Assembly: GCF_002272135.1 (NCBI RefSeq)
Contig: NZ_NPBF01000008.1
Coordinates: forward strand, 62,001-126,000
Length of the DNA: 64,000 nucleotides
Direction of reading: 5' to 3'
Source: Virgibacillus sp. 7505
GTDB lineage: Bacteria; Bacillota; Bacilli; Bacillales; Amphibacillaceae
A program made the translations under genes and the position numbers. Shown here piece after piece: positions 1-9,082 of the stretch. A model generated the notes under the pieces. That model did no database searches. It had not been told where the DNA came from and saw nothing but the letters and a program-made list of their open reading frames with translations. Every line of letters starts with the position of its first letter. Position 1 is the first letter of the stretch.

Positions 1-436
1 CAGAAGTGAGGTTTACGATACTTCCTCTGTCGGCTGGCCGATGCTTTTTGAAAAGTTTTGCGAATTCTGTGCAAAGCAGGAAGACACTTCTCATATTCAC
101 AGCATAATGACGATCAAGCTGAACCCTATCAAGTTCCTCGTAGCTGCCATTCTCTGAAAAAGCAGCACAATTGATTAATATAGCCGGGACTCCTAGCTGT
201 TGCTGTACTTCTTGCAGAATAGTTTCGGCTGTCTCCGGTTGTTCTAGATCTGCTTCCATACCAATGCTTTTGACTCCGGCTTCTTTCAACTCGCTCCTAA
301 GCTGATCAGGCCAGGTCTCACCTGCCCGCCAATATGTAAAAAAGATATCCAACCCTTGTTCTGCTAGCCGGCGGCATATTGCTGTACCAATGGAGCGTGG
401 ATACGAAACACCAGTTACTATTGCTATCTTAGTCAT
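1..436 (-). CDS. SDR-family oxidoreductase, N-terminal part (cut by window edge)
   Basis: The visible 145 residues are the N-terminal part of a short-chain dehydrogenase/reductase that continues past the left edge. The ATG follows a GGAGG ribosome binding site. A Rossmann start is visible: IAIVTG near residue 4, then a glycine-containing loop (VSYPRSIGTAI). A strand reading ILINCAA matches the NNAG position of the family, and GSIVNLTS near residue 138 is the strand that ends in the catalytic serine region. The YxxxK catalytic pair lies outside the window, so activity and substrate cannot be judged. The family reduces or oxidises carbonyl/alcohol groups with NAD(P)(H) in the cytoplasm. The family call is secure and the function is open. 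Confidence 0.85.
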   Translation of the reverse strand, partial: MTKIAIVTGVSYPRSIGTAICRRLAEQGLDIFFTYWRAGETWPDQLRSELKEAGVKSIGMEADLEQPETAETILQEVQQQLGVPAILINCAAFSENGSYEELDRVQLDRHYAVNMRSVFLLCTEFAKLFKKHRPADRGSIVNLTS

Positions 437-648
437 TTACAAAGAACCTCCTGTTTTCACGATCTCTAACATCTTTCGTGTACACACAAGGGAAATCCTA
501 TATATAAAGATTATTTCTTTTCAAAAATGCATATGTTTTTTTACCGTTTGTAGTGTAGTAATCACAATGCTGATTCACGGCTGGCTCCTTCTTTTCATTA
601 CAACAATGATCGGTACACTTATTCTGGCAATGCAGTATATTTGGTCAG

Positions 649-674
649 CAAAAAAGCAGGAGTGCGCCTCCTGC
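649..674 (-). terminator. Intrinsic terminator after ileS
   Basis: On the minus strand GCAGGAG and CTCCTGC enclose a 5-base loop and are followed by six T residues. It sits 8 bases after the ileS stop codon. Confidence 0.85.
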
Positions 675-681
675 TTCGGTG

Positions 682-3600
682 TCATCCAATTCCAATCTGC
701 AGCTTTTCTTCTTCTACTTGGACAGCTTTGGCTGCCTTTTGCTTGTCATAGTAGATATTCTGAAGAACAAGATTCTGATGAAGCATATATTCATGACTTT
801 TCAGTATATCCATGACAGAGGAACTCGCATCGACGTATAGGTTCACCCGCTTCTCAACAGGTAAATCGAGCTCTTTTCGATACGTCTGTACCTCTCGAAT
901 CACTTCTCTGACAAATCCCTCTTCTTTTAACTCCACTGTCAGCTCCGTATTGAGAAGAACGGTAATACCGCTTCCCTCTGAGAGTTCAAGATGATTGGAA
1001 GGCACTTTTTCTATCAAAACTTCTTCCTTCGTCAGTTTGATATCCTCTGCTAACCTTAATTCATCTGTAATCAGCAGTTCCTTAAGCTGATCCTGACTCA
1101 CAAGTGTAAGAGCTTTTTTAGCTTCTCCTACACGCTTGCCAAGCCTAGGCCCAGCAGCTGCAAAGTCAAGCTTCGCAGTATACGTAAACAGGCCATCCTT
1201 TTCACCCAGCTCAATTTCCTTTACATTTGTTTCTTCTTTTATTGTTGTTAGATAGGAAACTAGGCTGACTGGTTCTTCAGTCGTGATGTACAGCGTGGAA
1301 AGTGGCTGTTTTGTCTTGATTCCAGCTGCATTCCTTGCTGCACGAGTAAGTTCTACAACCTGACGGACAGTCGTCATGTCCTGCTCAAGCTGTGTATTGA
1401 TCAAATCGTCACGATGCTTTGGATAATCAGTCAAATGCACACTGCCGCTGGTTAACTGAAGATAGATGCTTTCGGCGATATAAGGTGTAAATGGTGCCAG
1501 GAGCTGTGCCGTTTTCTTCAATACTTCATAGAGCGTACTGAAGGCCGCACGTTTGTCCTCGGTCATGCCGCTGCTCCAGAACCGCTGACGTGATCTTCTT
1601 ACATACCAATTGCTTAGCTCATCTAAGAATACGCCTAATTCTCTTGCGGCATTTGTTATATCGTACTGTTCCAGGTAATCGTTCACCTGTTTCGTAACGC
1701 TGTGAAGACGGGATAGGATCCATTCATCCAGTGTCGAACGAACTCCTCCATGATCGATTTCCCCATTAAATTGATCGATTTGCTGATAAAGCTGATAGAA
1801 GGAAAAGACGTTAGACAACGTGTCAATCATCTTTGATTTTGCTTGCGCAACAGTTCGTTCGGAGAAACGTTTATTGTTCCAAGGCGCGCTGTCGGAAAGG
1901 AGCGCCCACCTTAATGCATCTGCTCCGTATGTTTCCATCAGCTCCGTTGGGTTCAGCGCATTCCCTTTGCTTTTTGACATCTTCTGTCCATTTTCATCAA
2001 GTATATGGCCAAGAGACAAGACCCGTTTATAAGGTGTTTTTCCGGTTACCAACGTAGATACGGCAAGGAGACTGTAAAACCAACCTCTTGTCTGATCTAC
2101 TCCCTCTATGACAACATCAGCGGGATACTGGCTTTCAAACAGCTTTTTGTCACCGAACGGATAATGGTACTGCGCAAATGGCATCGAACCGCTGTCGAAC
2201 CAGACATCGATGACTTCACTCGTACGCTGCATAGCATCACCACACTCGCAGCGAAGCTGGATTTGATCTACATATGGCTTATGCAGTTCTACATCTTCCG
2301 GTACAGAACCAATTGCTTCCTGCCTCAGCTCCGCGATGGATCCGGGCGCTTTTTCTTTGCCGCATTTGCAGGTCCAAACATTTAACGGCGTGCCCCAATA
2401 CCGGTTCCTGCCGATATTCCAGTCAACCATATTGTCGAGGAATTTACCGAAACGACCTTGCTGCATATGACCTGGATGCCACTCGACCTGCCGGTTATTC
2501 TCCTGCATCTTCTCCTTCACATCCGTCATCCGGATGAACCAGCCCTCCATCGCGTAATACAGGAGCGGAGAGTCGCAGCGCCAGCAATGCGGATAGCTAT
2601 GAGTGTATTTTTCTTTATGGAATAGCCTGTTTTTCTCTGCAAGTAGCTTGATAATGTCCACATCGCAATCCTTCACGAAACGGCCAGCAAGCGGTGTGAT
2701 TTCCTCTGTATATCTCCCTTTTCCATCCACAATGTGGACAAAATCAAGACCATTATCCTGCACGACGCGATAGTCATCTTCACCGTAAGCCGGAGCAATA
2801 TGCACAAGACCGGTTCCGCTTTGATCTGTAACGAAGTCCGCCAGTACTACTTGATGCCCTTTCTTTATTTGCACATAAGAGAACGGCGCTTCATAGCGGA
2901 CATTTGCCAATTCCTTTCCTTTACAGGATGCTACGACTTGAAAATCTCCTTTGAATAATTTCTTTGCCAATCCTTCTGCAACGATGTACTTCTCATTATC
3001 CAGCTGGACCGTCACATAAGTAAGCTCAGGATGTACAGCAATTGCGGTATTCGCCGGCAGCGTCCAAGGTGTAGTCGTCCAGCCTAGCAGATATTCGTCA
3101 GTCGTGCCTTTGACTAAAAACTTAGCCGTTGCAGATAAATCTGATACATCTTTGTAGCCTTGAGCTACTTCATGTGAGCTCAGAGATGTTCCACAATGCG
3201 GACAATACGGAACAACTCTATGTCCCTTATACAACAAACCTTCCCTATGGATGTGCGATAAGATATGCCATACCGATTCGATATAGCTGTTATCCAGCGT
3301 GACGTACGGATCCTCCATATCGACCCAATAGCCAAGAGCTTCCGTAAACTGCTTCCACTCCCGCTCGTACGTGAATACACTTTCTTTACACTTCTCGATA
3401 AAACGCTCTATACCGTATGTCTCGATCTGCTCTTTACCGCTTATCTTCAGCTGCTTCTCCACTTCCAACTCGACTGGCAAACCATGTGTATCCCAACCTG
3501 CCTTCCGCTTGACCTGATAGCCGTCCATCGTTTTATAGCGGGCGATAAAGTCTTTAATCGTCCTTCCCAAAGCATGCCCTGCATGCGGCATACCATTTGC

Positions 3601-3726
3601 AGTTGGCGGTCCTTCGTAAAATACGTACGGCTTCTTTCCTTCCCTGTTCCGAACAGAAGCGTGAAAAGTATCATTCTCCTGCCAATACTCCCGTATTTCC
3701 TGCTCTTTTACAGCTGCTTTCTTCAT
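682..3726 (-). CDS. ileS: Isoleucyl-tRNA synthetase, type 2 (IleRS2)
   Basis: This 1014-residue class I synthetase charges tRNA-Ile. Start: ATG after AAAGGAG; the longer open frame upstream runs through the leader terminator and is not coding. Seen: the HxGH motif as HAGH at residues 48-51, the [14 protein letters not shown] block near 73-86, a CP1 editing insert, and KMSKS at 582-586. Cys pairs (CPHCG near 175, CRCD near 381, CKCG near 453, CECG near 493) could hold zinc. Length and blocks such as [14 protein letters not shown] match the eukaryote-like IleRS2 clade rather than the roughly 920-residue IleRS1 of most Bacilli. IleRS2 enzymes are known for resistance to mupirocin; this one keeps the canonical HxGH order. 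Resistance here is inference. Whether an IleRS1 exists elsewhere cannot be seen. Confidence 0.95.
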   Translation of the reverse strand: MKKAAVKEQEIREYWQENDTFHASVRNREGKKPYVFYEGPPTANGMPHAGHALGRTIKDFIARYKTMDGYQVKRKAGWDTHGLPVELEVEKQLKISGKEQIETYGIERFIEKCKESVFTYEREWKQFTEALGYWVDMEDPYVTLDNSYIESVWHILSHIHREGLLYKGHRVVPYCPHCGTSLSSHEVAQGYKDVSDLSATAKFLVKGTTDEYLLGWTTTPWTLPANTAIAVHPELTYVTVQLDNEKYIVAEGLAKKLFKGDFQVVASCKGKELANVRYEAPFSYVQIKKGHQVVLADFVTDQSGTGLVHIAPAYGEDDYRVVQDNGLDFVHIVDGKGRYTEEITPLAGRFVKDCDVDIIKLLAEKNRLFHKEKYTHSYPHCWRCDSPLLYYAMEGWFIRMTDVKEKMQENNRQVEWHPGHMQQGRFGKFLDNMVDWNIGRNRYWGTPLNVWTCKCGKEKAPGSIAELRQEAIGSVPEDVELHKPYVDQIQLRCECGDAMQRTSEVIDVWFDSGSMPFAQYHYPFGDKKLFESQYPADVVIEGVDQTRGWFYSLLAVSTLVTGKTPYKRVLSLGHILDENGQKMSKSKGNALNPTELMETYGADALRWALLSDSAPWNNKRFSERTVAQAKSKMIDTLSNVFSFYQLYQQIDQFNGEIDHGGVRSTLDEWILSRLHSVTKQVNDYLEQYDITNAARELGVFLDELSNWYVRRSRQRFWSSGMTEDKRAAFSTLYEVLKKTAQLLAPFTPYIAESIYLQLTSGSVHLTDYPKHRDDLINTQLEQDMTTVRQVVELTRAARNAAGIKTKQPLSTLYITTEEPVSLVSYLTTIKEETNVKEIELGEKDGLFTYTAKLDFAAAGPRLGKRVGEAKKALTLVSQDQLKELLITDELRLAEDIKLTKEEVLIEKVPSNHLELSEGSGITVLLNTELTVELKEEGFVREVIREVQTYRKELDLPVEKRVNLYVDASSSVMDILKSHEYMLHQNLVLQNIYYDKQKAAKAVQVEEEKLQIGIG

Positions 3727-3740
3727 CCCTTTCACTCCTT

Positions 3741-4002
3741 TAGATAAAATAAAAAACCCGGCACTGCATACACAGCGCCGGGATTTACCGAAAAATTCCA
3801 AAATAAAAAAACCATAAGTAGGGTTTTTAGTCGGAAACACTACGTACTATCATACGCGTTCCTTGTATCGGTGGAAAACCGTCAAAGCCTACATATCGGC
3901 CTTGCTTCTCGGAGAGGATTTTTCATCATGACCTTATCATCGACTTGCACCAACCGTCGACTCTCTAAAGATAAGCTGTCTTGACTACTTGTTCTCGTCA
4001 GC
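3741..4002 (-). promoter_or_regulatory. T-box leader of ileS (isoleucine type)
   Basis: The transcript upstream of ileS carries T-box stem I landmarks: GACGAGAACAAGTAG near 4000-3986, AGAGAGTCGACGG then GGTTGGTGCAAG, and a specifier loop with TGAAAA followed by ATC (3917-3919, an Ile codon) and C, closed by TCTC pairing with GAGA. The stem III landmark TGTAGGCTTTGACGG follows. It ends in a terminator hairpin just before the gene. The canonical antiterminator sequence (GGTGGNACC) is not obvious, so the downstream half is diverged or reads differently. Expected control: uncharged tRNA-Ile allows readthrough. Confidence 0.75.
3750..3782 (-). terminator. Leader terminator (attenuator) of ileS
   Basis: On the minus strand CCCGGCGCTG and CAGTGCCGGG close a 6-base loop and are followed by TTTTTT, 24 bases before the ileS start codon. 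In this position it is the T-box attenuator. Confidence 0.85.
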
Positions 4003-4023
4003 GAATTACTTATGTTTTTTACA

Positions 4024-4052
4024 AGATTACAGCTACTTCTAGTATATGTCAA
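4024..4052 (-). promoter_or_regulatory. Sigma-A promoter of the ileS leader
   Basis: On the minus strand the -35 is TTGACA (4047-4052) and the -10 is TAATCT (4024-4029), with a 17-base spacer. The T-box leader begins about 20 bases downstream. Confidence 0.7.
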
Positions 4053-4055
4053 ATA

Positions 4056-4095
4056 CAAAAAACTTCTCCCCCATTTTTCACAGGGAAGAAGTTTC
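4056..4095 (-). terminator. Terminator of the siderophore-binding lipoprotein gene
   Basis: On the minus strand AACTTCTTCCC pairs with GGGGAGAAGTT across the loop, and T residues follow. It starts right after the stop at 4098. Confidence 0.8.
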
Positions 4096-4097
4096 TC

Positions 4098-5066
4098 TTA
4101 CTTCACTAAGCTCTCAACTGCATCGTCCACGATTTGCTCATTCGCAATCGGACCAGTGTACAGCCAGCTTGTTTCTTTATCATATTTATAGACATTGCCG
4201 TCTTTGATAGCTGGTACATTTGCAAGCAATGGATCATCCAGGATTTCAGATCCGTCGCCTTCATCGCTATTGACCAAGAAGAGGTGGTCAACATCCATCT
4301 CAGCCAGTTGCTCAAGAGAAACTGGATTCCAGTTTGCTGTTGCACCTTCGGAAATTTCCTTAACGCCTTCTGGAACTGTAAGACCTAGGTCACCGTAAAG
4401 GACCGCACCGCTGGATAGGTTCTCACTTACAATGTAAAGCTGTCCGCCAACAAGCCAGATAGCAGCTGCGGATTCATCGCCAATTGCACCTTGGATTTGT
4501 TCTTTTGCATCTGCTGCTTTTGCATCATAATCATCAAGCACCTTTTGTGCTTCATCCTCTTTACCGAAGATCTCTCCGACTGTTTGCAATTCTTTGCGCC
4601 AGTCGCCGTTTTCTTCTGTGCCCATTACATATGTAGGGGCAATTTTATTGTACTGCTCGTACTTATCGCCTTCTACCATGGAAGCAGAATCCATGATGAT
4701 CAAGTCTGGTTTAAAGCTTGCCACCGCCTCAAAGGGAAGTGTGGAATCAATTGTTGGCACGTCTTTCAAGCTATCTTGTAAGTAACCTTGTGGATCGCCA
4801 TTATTTACAGACCATTGCGCTACTGGTGTGATATCAAGTGCTACAAGGTTGTCCTCCAAATAGGAAGCAAGTACATTTTCAGGGTTTGCAGGGATTTCTA
4901 TTTCATGGCCCATTGCATCCGTAACTGTACGTGTTTCACTGCTCTTTTGATCGGAGGAGTTATTTTCAGCATTATCACTTGAATCGTTGTTGCCGCAACC
5001 TGTTATAATGAATACAACACTGGCGAAGACTGCCAGCAGTAAAAACATACTCTTTCTTTTGAACAA
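4098..5066 (-). CDS. Iron-siderophore ABC transporter binding lipoprotein
   Basis: This lipid-anchored binding protein delivers ferric siderophore to a FecCD permease. Seen: Lys/Arg-rich start, hydrophobic stretch, lipobox ITGC near residue 21-24, Ser/Asn/Asp-rich linker, then a type III periplasmic-binding fold (opening EIPANPENVLASYLEDNLVA, later DLIIMDSASM). A TTG start at 5066 is preferred because the upstream GTG lies inside the GAGGTGAG ribosome binding site. The gene is divergent from two permease genes across overlapping Fur boxes. Divergent binding protein plus two permeases without an ATPase matches the Bacillus subtilis yfiY/yfiZ-yfhA layout, where YusV serves as ATPase; orthology is inferred from layout and length only. 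Confidence 0.9.
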   Translation of the reverse strand: MFKRKSMFLLLAVFASVVFIITGCGNNDSSDNAENNSSDQKSSETRTVTDAMGHEIEIPANPENVLASYLEDNLVALDITPVAQWSVNNGDPQGYLQDSLKDVPTIDSTLPFEAVASFKPDLIIMDSASMVEGDKYEQYNKIAPTYVMGTEENGDWRKELQTVGEIFGKEDEAQKVLDDYDAKAADAKEQIQGAIGDESAAAIWLVGGQLYIVSENLSSGAVLYGDLGLTVPEGVKEISEGATANWNPVSLEQLAEMDVDHLFLVNSDEGDGSEILDDPLLANVPAIKDGNVYKYDKETSWLYTGPIANEQIVDDAVESLVK

Positions 5067-5087
5067 GGGACTCACCTCTTGGTTTAT

Positions 5088-5122
5088 GTTATCATATTAG
5101 ATGATAACAATTCTCATTATCA
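5088..5122. promoter_or_regulatory. Overlapping Fur boxes in the divergent promoter region
   Basis: GATAACAATTCTCATTATC at 5103-5121 matches the classic 19-bp Fur box at 15 of 19 positions. It overlaps an inverted repeat, GTTATCAT (5088-5095) with ATGATAAC (5101-5108). The minus-strand promoter (TTGATA, spacer 18, TAATAT) lies inside the repeats. Iron repression of both directions is the expected result. Confidence 0.85.
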
Positions 5123-5179
5123 ATTACAAGCATCATTTCATTCATTTGGTATACATAGAGTGCAGAAAGCGGGATAACG

Positions 5180-6181
5180 ATGCAAGCACGCAGACTAATT
5201 GGCACAATCATACTTATCGCAGGTATCGCCCTGCTGATTCTTTCTATCGGACTATCCATCGTATTCGGTGTTGCGGATATCTCACTGGGCACTGTCTGGA
5301 ATAGTATTTTCCATTACGATGCGGCAAATACATCCCATCAAATCATTCATCGGCTTCGCATGCCTCGTACTGTAGCGGCAGTTCTGATCGGCGCAATGCT
5401 TGCTGCATCCGGAGCGATCATGCAAGGGATGACTCGCAACCCGCTTGCTTCTCCGCAAATCATGGGCGTAACATCCGGTGCGACTTTCATGATTGCGATT
5501 GCGCTGGTCTTCCTTCCTGGTATCTCCAATGTGAACCTGCTTTTATTCTCATTCCTAGGTGCAGGACTTGGCCTTGGACTTGTTTTCGGAATCGGCCTGC
5601 TGGCAAGAACCGGATTGACACCAGTGAAGCTGGCATTGGCAGGAACTGCTATCACTGCTTTGCTTGGAGCCTTCTCTAATGCAATGGCAATTCATTTTGA
5701 TGTAGCGAGGGACTTGAGCTTCTGGTACGCGGGCGGCGTTGCGAATGTGCAATGGGATACAGTGAAGCTGTTATTCCCAGCTGCTGCTATCGGATTGGTG
5801 CTGGCATTGTTCATCAGCGGTTCGGTTACGACACTCAGTCTCGGAGAAGATGTGGCGACCGGACTTGGTTTGAAAACCGGCCTGGTGAAAGCAGCCGGGG
5901 TGCTGGTTGTGCTGATTTTAACAGGAGCTGCCGTTTCAGTCGGCGGTACCATCGGATTTGTCGGATTGGTCATTCCGCATATCACGCGGTTCCTCGTCGG
6001 ACCAGATTATCGCTGGATCATTCCATGTTCAGCTGTATTGGGCGGTCTTTTGCTTAACTTTGCGGATATTGCATCCCGGATGATCAACCCACCCTTTGAA
6101 ACACCTGTTGGTGCCCTCACAGCTTTGATCGGCGTACCATTCTTCATTTATCTAGCTCGCCGGGAGGGTAAGAACATATGA
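5180..6181 (+). CDS. FecCD-family siderophore permease 1
   Basis: A 333-residue polytopic membrane protein of the FecCD/BtuC family that forms half of the channel for ferric siderophore import. Seen: repeated long hydrophobic helices, the family block RLRMPRTVAAVLIGAMLAA near residue 57, GAIMQGMTRNPLASP, and a C-terminal GFVGLVIPHITRFLVG block that contacts the ATPase. The ribosome binding site before the ATG is weak. The next permease starts on an ATGA overlap, so the two are translationally coupled. No ATPase gene follows; a shared one elsewhere must energise the pair. Confidence 0.93.
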   Translation: MQARRLIGTIILIAGIALLILSIGLSIVFGVADISLGTVWNSIFHYDAANTSHQIIHRLRMPRTVAAVLIGAMLAASGAIMQGMTRNPLASPQIMGVTSGATFMIAIALVFLPGISNVNLLLFSFLGAGLGLGLVFGIGLLARTGLTPVKLALAGTAITALLGAFSNAMAIHFDVARDLSFWYAGGVANVQWDTVKLLFPAAAIGLVLALFISGSVTTLSLGEDVATGLGLKTGLVKAAGVLVVLILTGAAVSVGGTIGFVGLVIPHITRFLVGPDYRWIIPCSAVLGGLLLNFADIASRMINPPFETPVGALTALIGVPFFIYLARREGKNI

Positions 6182-7185
6182 TACACTCTGCGAAAAAGAC
6201 AAGCCTGGTGGCAATTGGAATCATTGCTGCTATTCTCATTGTATTTTTCATCAGCTTGAATACAGGAACAATCCCTATCGGACCGGCGGATGTTGTAAAG
6301 ACGTTGCTTGGTACGGGCGATGGTTCATTTGATGTGATCTTATTCGATTTCCGTCTGCCGCGTATGGTAATTGCGCTATTGATAGGTATCGGAATGGGTA
6401 TTGCAGGTGCGATTCTGCAGGGTGTATCCCAGAATGGACTTGCTGACCCAGGTATCTTAGGAATCAATGCAGGGGCAGGTTTTGCTGTCGTCCTATATAT
6501 CTTCTTCCTGCAGGATAAGCTGGCTGGTACCGGCAGCCTGCAAGTATTCATCATGCCACTATTCGCATTCGCTGGGGCGTTTCTCGCAGCAAGCCTTATT
6601 TACGCATTGGCTTGGAAAAAAGGTGTTACGCCAGTCCGTCTAATTCTTGTCGGTATTGGGATAAACGCTGCCTTCGGCGGTCTGATCATCGTCTTCCAGC
6701 TTATGATGGAACCGAAGGATTTCACGCAGGCGACAATCTGGCTGAACGGCAGCATCTGGCAGACGAGCTGGAATTATGTACTTGCACTCTTACCATGGAT
6801 TATACTGCTCGTCCCATATGCAATTTATAAAGCAAAAGCATTAAACGTTTTGACACTAGGCGATCAAATCGCTGTCGGTGTCGGGGCTCCGGTGCAAAAA
6901 GAGCGCACAATCCTGCTGCTCCTTGCTGTTGCACTGGCGGGAGCTTGCGTAGCCGCTGGAGGAGCAATTACATTCCTCGGACTTGTCGCACCGCACTTGG
7001 CAAGACGTATCGTTGGACCGAACCACAAGCATCTGCTTCCGATTTGTGCACTGATCGGCGCGCTGATCATGCTTGTAGCGGACACATTATCGCGAACGAT
7101 TCTAGCACCCTCGGAGATTCCGATCGGATTGGTTGTTTCTGCAATTGGTGCACCTTATTTTATTTATTTGTTGATTAAAGAATGA
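6178..7185 (+). CDS. FecCD-family siderophore permease 2
   Basis: Second FecCD/BtuC-type permease, 335 residues, overlapping the first by four bases. Seen: RLPRMVIALLIGIGMGIAGA near residue 59, GAILQGVSQNGLADPGILG, and the C-terminal ATPase-contact block FLGLVAPHLARRIVGPNHK. These parallel the same positions in permease 1, as expected for a heterodimeric channel. It is the last gene of the operon and a strong terminator overlaps its stop. Substrate is a ferric siderophore by family and by the Fur boxes; the exact siderophore is unknown. Confidence 0.93.
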   Translation: MIHSAKKTSLVAIGIIAAILIVFFISLNTGTIPIGPADVVKTLLGTGDGSFDVILFDFRLPRMVIALLIGIGMGIAGAILQGVSQNGLADPGILGINAGAGFAVVLYIFFLQDKLAGTGSLQVFIMPLFAFAGAFLAASLIYALAWKKGVTPVRLILVGIGINAAFGGLIIVFQLMMEPKDFTQATIWLNGSIWQTSWNYVLALLPWIILLVPYAIYKAKALNVLTLGDQIAVGVGAPVQKERTILLLLAVALAGACVAAGGAITFLGLVAPHLARRIVGPNHKHLLPICALIGALIMLVADTLSRTILAPSEIPIGLVVSAIGAPYFIYLLIKE

Positions 7186-7211
7186 ACCCTCGCTAATGCG
7201 AGGGTTCATTT
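7183..7211 (+). terminator. Terminator of the siderophore permease operon
   Basis: TGAACCCTCGC and GCGAGGGTTCA close a TAAT loop and begin at the stop codon of permease 2. The T-run after the stem is short. Confidence 0.7.
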
Positions 7212-7274
7212 GCTTACTATACTAAATATCAGTTCGTAGGATCTCCAGGTTACCATCCAAATCAAAAATGAAAT

Positions 7275-7790
7275 TCATTTGCTCTCCTCCAGGATCAATG
7301 CCATATGTATTTCCGAAATATATGTATCTCCTATTTTCAATGCATGCTTTTCTACGCCAAATTGCCGGAAACCAGCTTGTTCGTAGACATGCTTGGCAAC
7401 CGGATTTGTCGCAGCTACGACCAGATTTACCTTCTCTATGCCCTCACGTTCTTTAGCCACTTTGAGCATATGCTCTATCAGCCTTTTTCCGTACCCTTTT
7501 CCCCTTGCTTCCGGAGCTAGATAAACTGCTACTAAATCTGCACGGTGGCGGAGCTTTGCAGGCGTCTCATATCTTAATGTTGCGTTTCCGGCGAGCTTAT
7601 CATGCATAAATATCCCATATGTCTCTGCGTGCGAGCTCACTAAATTTCCCTTTACTCTTTCTATCGGGTTTTCTTGTTTTATTGCATCCTCATAGGAAGT
7701 ACCGAATGCATCTGGATGTGCCTGCAAGGCTTCCAGTCTAAGTTCCCAGTATGCTTCTGCATCAGAGGCTGTCAACTTTCTGATTTCCAT
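7275..7790 (-). CDS. GNAT family N-acetyltransferase
   Basis: A 171-residue acetyltransferase of the GNAT fold that moves an acetyl group from acetyl-CoA to an amine. Seen: MEIRKLTASDAEAYWELRLE (start helix), a beta4 strand DLVAVYLAPEARGKGYGKRL with the RGKGYG pyrophosphate-binding motif near residue 107, and VVAATNPVAKHVYEQAGFRQ near 135, the typical helix-strand end. The ATG at 7790 follows GGGGGAGAG and gives the normal family length; the longer open frame upstream is not supported. It lies just downstream of the nucleotidyltransferase on the same strand (13 bases apart), so they probably form an operon. Substrate unknown. Confidence 0.9.
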   Translation of the reverse strand: MEIRKLTASDAEAYWELRLEALQAHPDAFGTSYEDAIKQENPIERVKGNLVSSHAETYGIFMHDKLAGNATLRYETPAKLRHRADLVAVYLAPEARGKGYGKRLIEHMLKVAKEREGIEKVNLVVAATNPVAKHVYEQAGFRQFGVEKHALKIGDTYISEIHMALILEESK

Positions 7791-7803
7791 GTTTCTCTCC
7801 CCC

Positions 7804-8502
7804 TTACCCAACATAATATCCCTCGAATAGTCGACCGCCGTATGGATCCAGGCAGTCATCTGCCAGCTCCACGATAGCTTGTTTATCATGCTGCTGATAA
7901 AACGCCGCTAAACTTTGCTCGAATCGATTCGCTAGCGCTGCGTCCATACTCTTCAGCTCCCTGAACATCCATTTACCAGAACCAATCCAATGCTGTCTGG
8001 TACGGAGTGTGAATATGGCCAGATCATTGATGATTGCATTTGCCAGAAAATATGCTTCTCCTCCAACTTCTTTATCCAGGAAATCATCCATTAGATTGGT
8101 AATCATGTACCGGTTATGATCGATCTTCTGTTTGCTCCAGGGGGAAGGTCCAGCAGAAAATATGCTGTTTGCTTCGGATTTCATCTTGGTTACAGCCGGC
8201 GACTCCTTCAGCACAATCGCTTCACTCACCATCCTTGGCATGGACGGGATTCCGCGATCTGCATCACTGGCAAAGAATTTGAGGTAAGCTTCGCCGGTGT
8301 ATACAAATGCCTCTACCGGCCATCCTTCAAAAAGCAATGATTCCCTATATGCCTGATTTTCTCCCGCGTACAGAATAATAATATCCAAATCAGAGGTCTG
8401 TGTTGCTTCCCCTCTGGCACAGCTTCCTGCCAGCAATGCTCCTGCGCATTCGGGGTGATTGATTTCGATGAATCTTTTGGCAGTATCCTTTGGGTTTCTC
8501 AA
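7804..8502 (-). CDS. Nucleotidyltransferase domain protein
   Basis: A 232-residue protein with the polymerase-beta-like nucleotidyltransferase signature GSCARGEATQTSDLDI near residues 27-42 (GS...RG...SDLD, the metal-binding Asp pair), followed by a helical region. The architecture resembles aminoglycoside adenylyltransferase-like proteins, but no substrate can be assigned. The start is TTG at 8502, eight bases after GAGG; no in-frame ATG gives a good alternative. The downstream GNAT gene is probably co-transcribed. A resistance role is possible but is only suggested by the family. Confidence 0.8.
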   Translation of the reverse strand: MRNPKDTAKRFIEINHPECAGALLAGSCARGEATQTSDLDIIILYAGENQAYRESLLFEGWPVEAFVYTGEAYLKFFASDADRGIPSMPRMVSEAIVLKESPAVTKMKSEANSIFSAGPSPWSKQKIDHNRYMITNLMDDFLDKEVGGEAYFLANAIINDLAIFTLRTRQHWIGSGKWMFRELKSMDAALANRFEQSLAAFYQQHDKQAIVELADDCLDPYGGRLFEGYYVG

Positions 8503-8521
8503 AAAAATCCCTCATTTCCAT

Positions 8522-8550
8522 TTGACGACTATATCCAGTATCTGTATAAT
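8522..8550 (+). promoter_or_regulatory. Sigma-A promoter of the tandem T-box leader
   Basis: TTGACG (8522-8527), 17-base spacer, TATAAT (8545-8550). It is the only good promoter before both T-boxes and should start transcription near 8557. Confidence 0.8.
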
Positions 8551-8556
8551 GAGCAT

Positions 8557-8804
8557 ACAACAAAACAGAAGCGTTGATAAGGACAAGATGCACAAGCCTC
8601 TATCTTTCAGAGAGCGAAGGAATTGCTGGAACCTTCGCAGATAAGCATATGCATTACCACCTTGGAGCTATTACGGGGAAACAAAAGTATCCGTAATCGG
8701 GAAGACCGTTATCGTATTTTGAAGCATCAGCTATATGCTGATGGAATTAGGGTGGAACCACGACCGCAATCGTCCCTTCAGGGAGATGAGTGCGGTCTTT
8801 TTTG
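8557..8804 (+). promoter_or_regulatory. Threonine T-box riboswitch 1
   Basis: First of two tandem T-boxes. Seen: the specifier region GCATT-ACC-A with ACC at 8656-8658 (a Thr codon), the T-box core AGGGTGGAACCACGACC at 8749-8765, and a terminator whose arms GACCGCA and TGCGGTC are followed by T residues at about 8798. The core can compete with the terminator arm, as in the family. Uncharged tRNA-Thr should permit readthrough. Confidence 0.9.
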
Positions 8805-8819
8805 TTTACAATTTTATAT

Positions 8820-9061
8820 CTTAAGAAGCAATGCGAAGGACATGATTCAGATCACCCTTCTCCTGACAGAAAGCAGGGTCACCGGCTGAGAGCCCCGCAG
8901 GAGAACGATTTGGATTACCACCTTCAAGCTATGGCGGGGAACTAGCAGTAACTGCCATCGGTAGAAACCGTTAAAACAAATGAGCGCCAATCATTGGCGG
9001 AAATCTGGGTGGAACCACGACCACAATCGTCCCGATCACGGGAGGATTGTGGTCTTTTTTT
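8820..9061 (+). promoter_or_regulatory. Threonine T-box riboswitch 2
   Basis: Second tandem T-box, directly before the ribosome binding site of the ThrRS gene. Seen: specifier GGATT-ACC-A with ACC at 8917-8919, core GGGTGGAACCACGACC at 9007-9022, and a terminator (9019-9061) with arms GACCACAATCGTCCC and GGGAGGATTGTGGTC plus seven T. Its core and specifier closely match those of T-box 1. Both boxes must be read through for expression. Confidence 0.93.
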
Positions 9062-9082
9062 ATATCTAAAGGAGGAATTATC

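Noticed and set aside
390-815. A 141-codon plus-strand open frame
   Set aside because: It runs antisense over the start of the SDR gene and the end of ileS, has no ribosome binding site, and contains the ileS terminator.
3265-3747. A 160-codon plus-strand frame antisense to ileS
   Set aside because: It lies wholly within ileS and its start lacks a ribosome binding site. The protein has no coherent motif.
8623-8889. An 88-codon plus-strand frame across the first T-box
   Set aside because: It covers RNA structure (specifier, core and terminator of T-box 1) and is better explained by the riboswitch.
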